In this document: piece after piece, positions 52,649 to 61,555 of the stretch
Layout of the letters: the number at the start of each line of letters is the position of its first letter
How positions within the stretch are numbered: position 1 is the stretch's first letter
Source: Fredinandcohnia humi
GTDB taxonomy: Bacteria; Bacillota; Bacilli; Bacillales; Bacillaceae_L
DNA length: 64,000 nucleotides
NCBI RefSeq assembly: GCF_001439915.1
Contig: NZ_LMBW01000003.1
Coordinates: forward strand, 152,872 to 216,871
Reading direction: 5' to 3'
Program-made: the position numbers and the translations under genes
The notes under the pieces: model-generated
Database searches by the model: none
Seen by the model: the letters and a program-made list of their open reading frames with translations, nothing else
What the model was told of the DNA's origin: nothing

Positions 52649-53854
52649 TTATTCCATTGAACCGTCTGCTGCAAGTTTGTAACCTTGTACAGTAGTATTT
52701 GAAGCCATAACACCATTGTTATAGAAGAAATACCAGTCACTATTCACAAGTTTCCATCCAGTGTACATGCCACCATCAGCTTCTAAATAGTACCAAGTTG
52801 AGCCATCTTGTAACCAGCCAGTTTGCATAGCACCACTAGTATTTAAGAAAAACCAAGTACCACTTACATATACCCAACCAGTTTGGTAAATTCCGGATTG
52901 ATCAAGGAAATACCAAGTACCATTGTCATACACCCAACCGTTGGATGCCATTTGGCCATCTTGGTTTAAGAAATACCATTCTCCGTCATACACCCAACCA
53001 GTTTTCATAGCACCACTATTATTGAGGTAGTACCAATCACTGTGACTATATACCCAACCAGTTTGGTAAATTCCTGCTTGATCAAGAAGGTACCAAGTAC
53101 CATTGTCATTAACCCAACCGTTTGATTCCATTTGACCATATTGGTTTAAGAAATACCATTCACGGTCATATACCCAACCGGTTTTCATAGCACCAGAATT
53201 ATTTAACAGGTACCAATCACCATTTAAGTATTGCCAGCCAGTTTGCATAGTGCCGTTGTTGTTTAAATAATACCAATCACTTCCATCAAGAACCCATCCT
53301 GTTTGCTTTTTACCGCCTTTATCAACGTAAGACCATTGTCCATCTTTATTTACCCAATCATATGGGTTTGGAACTTCATAGGTATCTTCTACTGGGTAAG
53401 TATCGTCAGTAGGATAGGTATCACCAACTGGAGCAGTTCCATAAGTATCTACAAGAATTACAATGACATTAGCAAGTTCATCATTTTTAAAGGCCTTTAC
53501 AAAGACCCAATAGAATGAATCAGGAGTTAACCCTTCAAATTTCTCTGTCAACAATCCATCCTTATGATTAACTGTTATATGTTGATCAGGACTATCAATA
53601 TTAAACTCTCCGGAATCATTAAAAATTTCAACCCGATAAGAGTCGTATGTACCTTCCGGCTCATTAAAATCCCAAGAAACATTAACTGTTGTTTCAGTTG
53701 TTTCAGCTGTTAATACATACGTATCACTGATAGGATTAGTGTTTTCAGCAGATCGAACTGCATCATCTGCAGCTGCTACAGATGTGACGGGTAGTAAAAA
53801 AGTCACAACAAGTGCAAATGCTGCTAATAGATTAATAAATTTGTACTTTTGCAT
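52649..53854 (-). CDS. Secreted protein with Fn3-like domain and eleven choline-binding-type repeats
   Basis: 401 residues: signal peptide (about 1-28, TSVAAA), a fibronectin III-like domain (about 42-140; TTVNVSWDFNEPEGTYDSYRVE), a Thr/Tyr/Asp-rich linker with DTYP repeats (about 140-165), eleven W-[SYF]-[YLF] repeats and the terminal module NTTVQGYKLAADGS. No catalytic domain is seen; it is probably an adhesive or structural wall-bound protein. ATG after AAAGGAGG. Confidence 0.82.
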   Translation of the reverse strand: MQKYKFINLLAAFALVVTFLLPVTSVAAADDAVRSAENTNPISDTYVLTAETTETTVNVSWDFNEPEGTYDSYRVEIFNDSGEFNIDSPDQHITVNHKDGLLTEKFEGLTPDSFYWVFVKAFKNDELANVIVILVDTYGTAPVGDTYPTDDTYPVEDTYEVPNPYDWVNKDGQWSYVDKGGKKQTGWVLDGSDWYYLNNNGTMQTGWQYLNGDWYLLNNSGAMKTGWVYDREWYFLNQYGQMESNGWVNDNGTWYLLDQAGIYQTGWVYSHSDWYYLNNSGAMKTGWVYDGEWYFLNQDGQMASNGWVYDNGTWYFLDQSGIYQTGWVYVSGTWFFLNTSGAMQTGWLQDGSTWYYLEADGGMYTGWKLVNSDWYFFYNNGVMASNTTVQGYKLAADGSME

Positions 53855-54075
53855 TTAAAAATGCCTCCTTTTATAAATATAGTTTTGTGTAATATGTGGT
53901 AACATATGACTATATTACCAGAATTACTATTTTATTATACTACTAAAGTAGAACTTTAGGTATAGAAAAGTGGAATAAACTAGAAATATGTCAGGATATG
54001 TATGAAAAAATTGAAAAAACACGAAAAAAATAGGAAAATGGAAGTAGTTTATTGTATGTTTCTGGAGGATGTTGT

Positions 54076-56358
54076 ATGAAGTGGTTTGTATTTCTTTTTA
54101 TTGCAATAATTTTTATTGTTTCACCTTATAAGACAGGGCTATATTCAAATGACAGTTTTTATAGTCTAAGTCTCATTATTTTTTCACTATATTTATTACT
54201 ATTTGCAAGGCTGCTATTTAAGAAGGAACTATATTTATTTAAAAATGTGAGTTTTATTCTGTTATTACCGCTTTGCTACATAATTTCCTTGCCTGTAGCT
54301 GAAAATCCAAAAGGTGCTTGGGATTCTTTGTTACAATGGGTAACTTTTATCGCATTCTTTTTACTATTATATTGGTCCGCCTCTGATAGGAAAATAAATA
54401 GATGGTTACCTCTTGTCTTTCAAATGACGGGGGCTTGGATAGCGATATATTCAATACTATTGTTCCTTGGTATTGTCGAATTAAATGGTGCGTTCGTGGC
54501 AGATCGATTGGGTAGTGTCTTTAAATATCCAAACACTTTCGGTATGTCAATGATTGTTTTTTTCTTGTTTTCATTAGTCCTTCTTCTAAAAAAGGAGAAT
54601 GCTTTGATTTTTAAAATAGTCTATTCACTGCCTCTACTTCTTTTCTTTGTTAGCTTCATTTTATCGTATTCAAGAGGGATGATCCTTGTCTTTCCAATTG
54701 TTTGGTTTATAGGTTTACTGTTATTAAAGGCTAGGAAACAAATTGAGTATTGTATATATTCCATCATTAGCATTTCCTTGTCATTTGTCGCATATATAAT
54801 CTTGGTAAGAGATGTTAGTCCATCATTTAAAAGTATAGTTCTACTTGTACTAATATTAATATCTACTGTTCTTATTCTTACTATAAAGTTCTTAGTAGAA
54901 AAATGGGAAAATAGGCTGAATTGGATAGAATTTAAAAATATTTATAGGGTAATACTACCGCTAGTTATTTTATTACTTTTCACCTTGGGAGTCTTAGATG
55001 TAATAAATAAAGGTCTAGTATTTCAACAATTACCTTCTCGTTTTCAGGAACGTGTCGAAAGTATTGATATCACCTCTGGAACGGCCAAAGAAAGACTTAT
55101 TTTTAATAAAGATGCTTTAAAGATAAGCAAGGAATCCCCGTTTATTGGTTTTGGTGGAGAGGCCTTTAGGGTTATCCATAAGAAATATCAAGAATTACCT
55201 TACCAGGCTAACAAAATCCATAATGGTTTCTTTGAGTGGTTGGTTGACACGGGATGGGTTGGGTTATTGATATTAATTAGCGTTATTCTTTATTTATATA
55301 AAAGGATCATACAAAGATATATAAAAGAGGAAAATGTAATCCAACTAGCTGTATTCTTATCAACCCTTGTAATTTTCATTCATAGCTTTATAGATTTTAA
55401 TTTTTCTTATGGAAGCGTATGGCTTCTTGTGTTTTGGTTATTTACAATGGGAATCAGTAAAGAAATCAAGATAAAAACGCCTCATATAAAGAAAAACAAA
55501 AAGAAACAAATGGAGGTTACTAGGAAAAAGGATTACTTTTCTATTGTGGTTTATAGTCTATTCACCATCTTAGTCGGCTTTTGTATTGTCTTTTCTTATC
55601 GATTTATGGTGGCAGACCAAATAATGAAAGAAGTAACTCCATTAACTAAGAACATAAAGATAGAGCAACAAATAGAGAGAGCGGTTAGGTTGGACCCAAC
55701 TAATATCGAATATTGGAAGAAACTAGGTAGCATATATCTTGAAGGTTATAAACATGATCATACCTATAAGAAGAAGGTTGAGGATGTAATTAATAGAATT
55801 ACAAATTTAGAACCTAATAACTCAAATGTTTTACGAGATGCAGGCACGCTAGCCGAGAAAATAGGTAATACAAAAGATGCAATTAAATTTTATGAAAAGG
55901 GAATAAAGGTAGACCGTTTCAACACGTCTTTATATACGCAAAGTATCATGACCAAAACGACATTTGCAAATAAGTTGAAAATGGAAGGAAATACAGCTGA
56001 AATTAATCCGCTATTGCAAGAGGCTATTAAGGAATATAAACAGAATGTCTATTGGTATGAGGAGTTTTTAGAAAAACCATTAACGGATCATGATGCATTT
56101 AATGGTAGAAATTTCTCTATTAGTGATTCAACCCACTATTATGCTGCACTTTCATACTACTTGCTTGGAGAGTACGAACAAGTGTTAAGTATTTTAGACT
56201 ATGTAGGTGAACAAAAGAAGGAAGATTTAGTTGCCTTAGGAATTCTTTCATTGGAGCATTTAGGGGAAAAAGAAAAGGCAACAGAGTTACTTGGAGAAAA
56301 TGAAAAGAGATTTAAAAATCTTCGGGATTCGATCGAAAGGGTTAGGAAAACATACTAA
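54076..56358 (+). CDS. Wzy_C-type polymerase/O-antigen-ligase-like membrane protein with TPR tail
   Basis: 760 residues. About 12 membrane helices in the first ~470 residues with a typical large loop (FGGEAFRVIHKKYQELPYQ... and IHNGFFEWLVDTGWVG), the Wzy_C/WaaL signature. After a further helix (about 505-525) the C-terminus has TPR-like repeats (WKKLGSIYLEG and AIKFYEKGIKVDRF). Such proteins polymerise or transfer lipid-linked glycan outside the membrane. The ATG at 54076 follows GGAGG; an upstream ATG at 54052 is less likely. It is followed by GH3 and GH18 genes. Confidence 0.8.
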   Translation: MKWFVFLFIAIIFIVSPYKTGLYSNDSFYSLSLIIFSLYLLLFARLLFKKELYLFKNVSFILLLPLCYIISLPVAENPKGAWDSLLQWVTFIAFFLLLYWSASDRKINRWLPLVFQMTGAWIAIYSILLFLGIVELNGAFVADRLGSVFKYPNTFGMSMIVFFLFSLVLLLKKENALIFKIVYSLPLLLFFVSFILSYSRGMILVFPIVWFIGLLLLKARKQIEYCIYSIISISLSFVAYIILVRDVSPSFKSIVLLVLILISTVLILTIKFLVEKWENRLNWIEFKNIYRVILPLVILLLFTLGVLDVINKGLVFQQLPSRFQERVESIDITSGTAKERLIFNKDALKISKESPFIGFGGEAFRVIHKKYQELPYQANKIHNGFFEWLVDTGWVGLLILISVILYLYKRIIQRYIKEENVIQLAVFLSTLVIFIHSFIDFNFSYGSVWLLVFWLFTMGISKEIKIKTPHIKKNKKKQMEVTRKKDYFSIVVYSLFTILVGFCIVFSYRFMVADQIMKEVTPLTKNIKIEQQIERAVRLDPTNIEYWKKLGSIYLEGYKHDHTYKKKVEDVINRITNLEPNNSNVLRDAGTLAEKIGNTKDAIKFYEKGIKVDRFNTSLYTQSIMTKTTFANKLKMEGNTAEINPLLQEAIKEYKQNVYWYEEFLEKPLTDHDAFNGRNFSISDSTHYYAALSYYLLGEYEQVLSILDYVGEQKKEDLVALGILSLEHLGEKEKATELLGENEKRFKNLRDSIERVRKTY

Positions 56359-56384
56359 ATTAAGGGAAGCAATGAGGGATTTAC

Positions 56385-57575
56385 TTGAAGAAAAAAGGAA
56401 TCATCGTCATAATACTTTTTGTTTGCCTGTTAATATCTGGTTGCACACAAAAAGTAACTTTTGAAAAAAATGACGAGGAAATAATAAACACGATAAATCA
56501 AATGACAATTAAAGAAAAAATTGGTCAGATGATGATGATCGGATTGGATGGAGATACAGTAAACAAGCAGACCGTTAACATGCTTGAAGATTACCATGTA
56601 GGAGGTTTTATTATCTCAAGTTATAATGTTGGTAATAGTGAACAACTTTATAACCTAATAACTGAATTAAAATCTCTAAATAAGAAAAATCATACTATAC
56701 CATTATTTTTATCAATAGATGAAGAAGGCGGCAGAGTATCAAGATTGCCCAATGAATTAATTAACTTCCCTTCAAATCAAATAATTGCCGAAAAAGGGGA
56801 TAAAGAATTGGCATATGAAATTGGTACAATTCTTGCTGAAAAAGTTGATTATTTTGGGTTAAATATGAATTTCGCGCCGGTATTGGATATTAATAGTAAT
56901 CCAAGAAATCCTGTTATCGGGGATCGTTCATTCGGAAGCAATCCAGAAATTGTCTCCACATTAGGGGTTCAAACAATGAAAGGTATTCAGGATACAGGAA
57001 TCATCCCAGTTGTAAAGCACTTTCCAGGTCATGGGGACACATTTATCGATTCACACAGGGGCCTTCCTGTGATAACGCATGATATGGAGCGGCTTGAAAC
57101 GTTTGAACTCGTTCCGTTTAAAGAGGCTATCGAACAAAATACGGATGTTATTATGACCGCTCATATACTTTTATCAGAAATCGATAAAAAGAATCCATCT
57201 TCCTTATCAAACAAAATAATTACAAAAATTTTGAGAGAACAGCTTCAGTTTCAAGGGGTTGTTATCACTGATGATTTAACAATGGGGGCTATTGTTGCAA
57301 ATTATGAGATTGGTGAAGCTGCGGTAAAGGCAATTCTTGCTGGCAATGACATAATCTTAGTTGCACATCATGCAGAAAAAAGAAAAGCTGCAGTTGAAGC
57401 TTTATTATCAGCTGTTGAAGACGGTACAATTTCAGAAGATAGAATTAACGATAGTGTGTATCGGATTTTAGAATTAAAGAAAAAATATAGTCTGAGTGAT
57501 GAGATGGAAAAAACGGCAACAATACCGGAGATAAATAAAAAAGCAGAAAAAATTATTCAAAATCATTTTAAGTAA
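56385..57575 (+). CDS. GH3 beta-N-acetylhexosaminidase lipoprotein (NagZ-like)
   Basis: 396 residues, TTG start after GAGGG. Lipobox LISGC, so it acts outside the membrane. The GH3 barrel has DEEGGRVSRL, the catalytic dyad loop KHFPGHGDTFIDSHRGLP (His/Asp acid-base of NagZ-type enzymes) and the nucleophile region VITDDLTMGA. It lacks the extra C-terminal domain of the longer B. subtilis NagZ. It would release GlcNAc from muropeptides or another wall glycan. 26 bases separate it from the Wzy-like gene. Confidence 0.88.
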   Translation: MKKKGIIVIILFVCLLISGCTQKVTFEKNDEEIINTINQMTIKEKIGQMMMIGLDGDTVNKQTVNMLEDYHVGGFIISSYNVGNSEQLYNLITELKSLNKKNHTIPLFLSIDEEGGRVSRLPNELINFPSNQIIAEKGDKELAYEIGTILAEKVDYFGLNMNFAPVLDINSNPRNPVIGDRSFGSNPEIVSTLGVQTMKGIQDTGIIPVVKHFPGHGDTFIDSHRGLPVITHDMERLETFELVPFKEAIEQNTDVIMTAHILLSEIDKKNPSSLSNKIITKILREQLQFQGVVITDDLTMGAIVANYEIGEAAVKAILAGNDIILVAHHAEKRKAAVEALLSAVEDGTISEDRINDSVYRILELKKKYSLSDEMEKTATIPEINKKAEKIIQNHFK

Positions 57576-57591
57576 GATTATCTCCAAATTG

Positions 57592-57622
57592 AGGCACCGC
57601 TACCTGTTAGTGGTGCTTTTTA
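57592..57622 (+). terminator. Terminator after the GH3 gene
   Basis: Stem GCACCGCTA/TAGTGGTGC (one G-U pair), 5-base loop, then TTTTTAT. Confidence 0.85.
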
Positions 57623-57731
57623 TATTCCAAATGAGAAAAAACCTAGAAGGATATCATACCCAAAGCGGTTCTAATAAATATCTTTTCATTACAAATACTA
57701 CAGCTATCAGATCAATATTAGGATGGTGAAA

Positions 57732-59687
57732 ATGGGTACATTTAATCATTGGGAAGTAATTGAAGAAGATAATAATGTAGTGGTTATATTAAAGCTTGAT
57801 AGCTTTTTAAGTGAAACATCTGAGGAATTCTTGCAGAAAAGCGATGGGCAACCGGAAAACTTTAAAGAAAACATAAAGAAGTTTATTAGAAGTAAACTTC
57901 CTACAGTCCACCAGGCGACAGTAAAGGTTATGGTTGGAACAACTATTATTGCCACTTTTGCAAATCTCCCCATAAATAATAAAGCATATGCCCATGAAAC
58001 TGATTTTAATATGTCGTATTTATACTTTGGGGGCACAAGTGGTTATTTGAAGCAGGTTGAGCAAACGAAAGGAAATTTAAGTACTGCAGCACCTAGTTAT
58101 TTTGACATTAACGCTGATGGCTCTTTAAAGCTAACCAATCAATTAGATCAATATTTTATTAATGAAATGCATAGACAAGGAATTGAGGTTGTCCCTTTTC
58201 TTAGCAACCATTGGGACCGTGATGCAGGTAGAGCAGCGCTCCAAAACCGTGAGAAGCTAGCAACAGATATAGCGGCGGCTGTTGAAAGGTATAATTTAGA
58301 TGGTGTTAACGTTGATATTGAGAATGTGTCTGAAATTGACCGGGAGAATTACACCGACCTTGTAAGGTTACTTCGTGAAAAAATACCTAGGGAAAAAGAA
58401 GTCTCAGTTGCAGTAGCAGCAAATCCTAACGGGTGGACCAAGGGCTGGCACGGCTCGTATGATTATAACAAGTTAGCTCAATATAGCGACTATCTTATGA
58501 TAATGGCCTACGATGAAAGCTGGTCGGGTGGACCAGAAGGACCTGTTGCGAGCTATCCCTGGGTGAAAAGATCCATAGAGTACGCAATTAAGCAAGGTGT
58601 ACCTAGTGAAAAGGTTGTGTTAGGGCTCCCATTCTATGGTAGGTATTGGCAAGAGGGGAAATCTACAGGAGGATATGGAATATCCAAAATTCGTATTGAG
58701 GAAATGATTAATCAATATGAATCGACAGTCATTTACGATGAAGTGGCAAAGTCTCCAAAAGCATTTATAAAGATTAAAGAAGGAGAGGAGCCGTTCAAGT
58801 TCTCAGGAACTGTACTTGGACCTGGTACCTATCATATTTGGTTTGAAAATGATGCATCCATTCAAGCGAAAGTAAGTTTAGTCCACGATTATAATTTGAA
58901 AGGGACAGGAAGCTGGAGTCTTGGGCAAGAAAATCCATCTATGTGGAACAATTTTGGGGTATGGTTAAAAGGCCATGGCAGCCTTCCTAATCCTCAGACT
59001 GAACAAACGAACCCACCCCAGCCAAGTGCAACAACGTCCTCATATACGGTAGTCTCGGGAGATACATTATTAGCAATTGCAAAGCGATATATTACAACGG
59101 TGAGTTCAATAAAAGCATTAAATAATTTAACCTCCGATACAATTTATGTAGGGCAAAAGCTTATTGTACCGACATTAGAGAACCCACCTGCTGCGGCGAT
59201 CAAAAATGGTTGGGTAATAGAAGGAACACAATGGTATTTTTATAATCAGTCAGGACAACTTCATAAAGGTTGGTTACTTGATAATGGAACTTGGTACTAC
59301 CTAAACCCTAACGACGGAAAGATGCTAACGGGCTGGACATATGTGGACAATAAATGGTATTTTATTAACAAAAGTGGTGCAATGAAGACAGGTTGGGTAA
59401 AGGAAAATGGAGAGTGGTACTTTTTAGAGAATTCAGGAGCAATGAAGGTAGGATGGAAATATGTAAACGGTAAATGGTACTTTATGAATAAAAGTGGTGC
59501 GATGCAAACAGGCTGGCTATGGAATGATGGGAAGTGGTATTTCTTGGAACAAAAGAATGGAGATATGGTAACTGGTTGGAGGTTAATAAATTCTAAATGG
59601 TATTATTTTTTCAGTAGTGGTGAAATGGCAGTTAACACGTTTGTTGGAGGATATAAACTTGGAAGCGATGGTGCGTGGATAAAATAA
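57732..59687 (+). CDS. GH18 glycosidase with LysM and seven choline-binding-type repeats
   Basis: 651 residues. An N-terminal domain (about 1-85; IKKFIRSKLPTVHQATVKVM) with a hydrophobic stretch (VGTTIIATFANL) probably serves for export or anchoring. A GH18 barrel (about 90-415) has the catalytic DGVNVDIE and MAYDESWSGG, as in spore-cortex/wall N-acetylglucosaminidases of the YaaH/SleL type. Then come one LysM (YTVVSGDTLLAIAKRY), seven W-Y-[YF] repeats and the terminal module NTFVGGYKLGSDGA. ATG at 57732, eight bases after AGGA; an in-frame ATG lies at 57723. It combines a general peptidoglycan anchor and a choline-type anchor. Confidence 0.85.
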   Translation: MGTFNHWEVIEEDNNVVVILKLDSFLSETSEEFLQKSDGQPENFKENIKKFIRSKLPTVHQATVKVMVGTTIIATFANLPINNKAYAHETDFNMSYLYFGGTSGYLKQVEQTKGNLSTAAPSYFDINADGSLKLTNQLDQYFINEMHRQGIEVVPFLSNHWDRDAGRAALQNREKLATDIAAAVERYNLDGVNVDIENVSEIDRENYTDLVRLLREKIPREKEVSVAVAANPNGWTKGWHGSYDYNKLAQYSDYLMIMAYDESWSGGPEGPVASYPWVKRSIEYAIKQGVPSEKVVLGLPFYGRYWQEGKSTGGYGISKIRIEEMINQYESTVIYDEVAKSPKAFIKIKEGEEPFKFSGTVLGPGTYHIWFENDASIQAKVSLVHDYNLKGTGSWSLGQENPSMWNNFGVWLKGHGSLPNPQTEQTNPPQPSATTSSYTVVSGDTLLAIAKRYITTVSSIKALNNLTSDTIYVGQKLIVPTLENPPAAAIKNGWVIEGTQWYFYNQSGQLHKGWLLDNGTWYYLNPNDGKMLTGWTYVDNKWYFINKSGAMKTGWVKENGEWYFLENSGAMKVGWKYVNGKWYFMNKSGAMQTGWLWNDGKWYFLEQKNGDMVTGWRLINSKWYYFFSSGEMAVNTFVGGYKLGSDGAWIK

Positions 59688-59724
59688 TGAATAAAAGTTT
59701 ATTCCCTAAGCGTTATATAAAATT

Positions 59725-59762
59725 AGCGATGTGGTAAAATCTACGTCGCCTTTGTTTTCTTT
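59725..59762 (+). terminator. Probable terminator and gene-free stretch before the polysaccharide genes
   Basis: A weak 7-bp stem (GCGATGT with ACGTCGC, one G-U) with a T-rich tail TTTGTTTTCTTT. The remaining DNA to 60021 carries no recognisable gene. Confidence 0.5.
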
Positions 59763-60021
59763 CACTATATTAAAAGCAGCTGGCAAAAAAGCAAATTAAG
59801 GCTAAGTAAAATTCTATTGAAGAAATCGGCTAACTGGATATAGAATCCGAGAAAAACGGAATGGGAATTATTCATTTAAGGAGTCAGTTCCAATTCCCCA
59901 AATTTCTTCTTCGTCACTACCTCAACCATTATTACCTTTAATTACCTTTTGTTTTTACCGGCTATGACTTATAATACTATGTGGAAAATAAATAAAAAGT
60001 ATCATTAATTAAGAGGTGCAC

Positions 60022-61158
60022 ATGGATATCAAACGTCTCGACAATATAAAATATTGGATACTAGCATTCCTTTTAGCGTTCTCTACCTTTTGTGCGTATG
60101 CAAGGTACAGGTATCTGGTTAAAGATGAAATTTTTATTCGGGCAATGCCAGTAAGCTATATCCTCTTCTTTTTTGTAATCATTCTGTTTGTAAAAAAAGT
60201 TGAGTTTAATTTTAAAGAGAAATGGCATAGTGTATTTATTTTTGGAATTTTAATTCTTAATATATTTTACCTAATTTATTTTAAAGAGCCTATATACGGT
60301 ACCATGGTTGCGGAGACCATAAGTATATTACAAGTATTTCTAATCACACTTATTGGAGTAAGTATAATAAATACAAATATTATAAGCTCCATTTTAAACC
60401 GTTATTACTTTATGGCTTTTTTAGTTGGATTAACCGTATTGTCGGTAAAATTCTCCAAAAACCACTTTTTGGATGAAAATACGTGGGGATTTTATATCGC
60501 GCCTTTTCTGATTTACCTATTTGTTAAATGCAAAAAACTTAGTATAAGGATATTGATCTATTGTGTTGCCTGTTTCCTCTTATATCAATCAGGAGCCGGA
60601 ACTACATTTTTAGCATTTTTTACACTACCTTTGTTTATGATATTATTTAATTATATTAAACGTCCAAGGGTGATATATACACTTTTATTAATTTCTGGAA
60701 TTGTAACAACATTTTTGGCTGCAGTATTCAAGAGCGATCTTGTGACAAAAGTACTATCAAATAGAAATGGCATATGGGCTTTACATCTTGATGTAATTAA
60801 TGCTACTAAAAAGTCATTTTTTACGGGTACTGGTACTTGGTATGTTGATATGAGTAATGCTTTACCGCAATTTATAGGCTTAGAAGCTCATAGTACCTTT
60901 ATTAGTATCCTTACTTTTAATGGCTTCCTTGTTTTGATACTGTATCTTTGTTTCATAATCTTTGGAGTCCGTAAAAGGTCTAATTCTTTTACAATATCAG
61001 ATGGCATACTTTATTTATCTGTAACTTTTCAATTTTTTGAAACAAATCATTCAATATTCTCTTATACATTCATGACTATAATTTTTTTAATGAATATCTT
61101 GATCAATAAAGAGTCGGAAGATGTGGATAGATATAACGATATGTTAGAAAGAAACTAA
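60022..61158 (+). CDS. Polytopic membrane protein, O-antigen polymerase/ligase-like
   Basis: 378 residues with about ten membrane helices and the Wzy-like segments GTGTWYVDMSNAL and LEAHSTFISILTFNGFL (the histidine loop common in O-antigen polymerase/ligase proteins). It probably polymerises a surface polysaccharide whose other genes begin downstream. ATG after AAGAGG; a GTG lies two codons upstream. Confidence 0.7.
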   Translation: MDIKRLDNIKYWILAFLLAFSTFCAYARYRYLVKDEIFIRAMPVSYILFFFVIILFVKKVEFNFKEKWHSVFIFGILILNIFYLIYFKEPIYGTMVAETISILQVFLITLIGVSIINTNIISSILNRYYFMAFLVGLTVLSVKFSKNHFLDENTWGFYIAPFLIYLFVKCKKLSIRILIYCVACFLLYQSGAGTTFLAFFTLPLFMILFNYIKRPRVIYTLLLISGIVTTFLAAVFKSDLVTKVLSNRNGIWALHLDVINATKKSFFTGTGTWYVDMSNALPQFIGLEAHSTFISILTFNGFLVLILYLCFIIFGVRKRSNSFTISDGILYLSVTFQFFETNHSIFSYTFMTIIFLMNILINKESEDVDRYNDMLERN

Positions 61159-61188
61159 TTGGGGAAATCCTAAATTGGTTTCTTTTTT
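61150..61188 (+). terminator. Terminator overlapping the stop codon of the polymerase-like gene
   Basis: Stem AGAAACTAATT/AATTGGTTTCT (one G-U), 12-base loop, then six Ts. The TAA stop lies in the 5' arm. Confidence 0.8.
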
Positions 61189-61476
61189 AGTGTCGCCCGA
61201 CTAATGCTTTATTGTTTTTTAGAGAAATGAACTGAAATATATAATCTAGGTACAGTAGACATTGTTTCGTAATTAAAATTCGAAATATTATTCGGAAATT
61301 CGTAGATATGGGTATATAGGTACAAAGTGGCATAATATATTTGTGGCTTTTTGTAGAAATTTGTAAAATACTTGTTTATAATTACTCTGGAGCACTTAAT
61401 AATAGAAATTTAGGCAGCATATATATATCTTTTCTCTGAAAAAAATTCAACAGTTAAATAGTTCTGTCTATTTATG

Positions 61477-61507
61477 AACAAGATATTTATGTTATATGTA
61501 TCTTGTT
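61477..61507 (+). promoter_or_regulatory. Inverted repeat in the leader of the dehydratase operon
   Basis: AACAAGATA/TATCTTGTT with 13 bases between, 49 bases before the start codon. The 61189-61476 stretch is AT-rich, gene-free and must hold the promoter (a TATAAT-like box occurs near 61376). An operator or attenuating hairpin is possible. Confidence 0.45.
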
Positions 61508-61555
61508 AATTTATAAGTGATAAGTAGAAGTATGATCCGAAGGGGGAACAAAACC

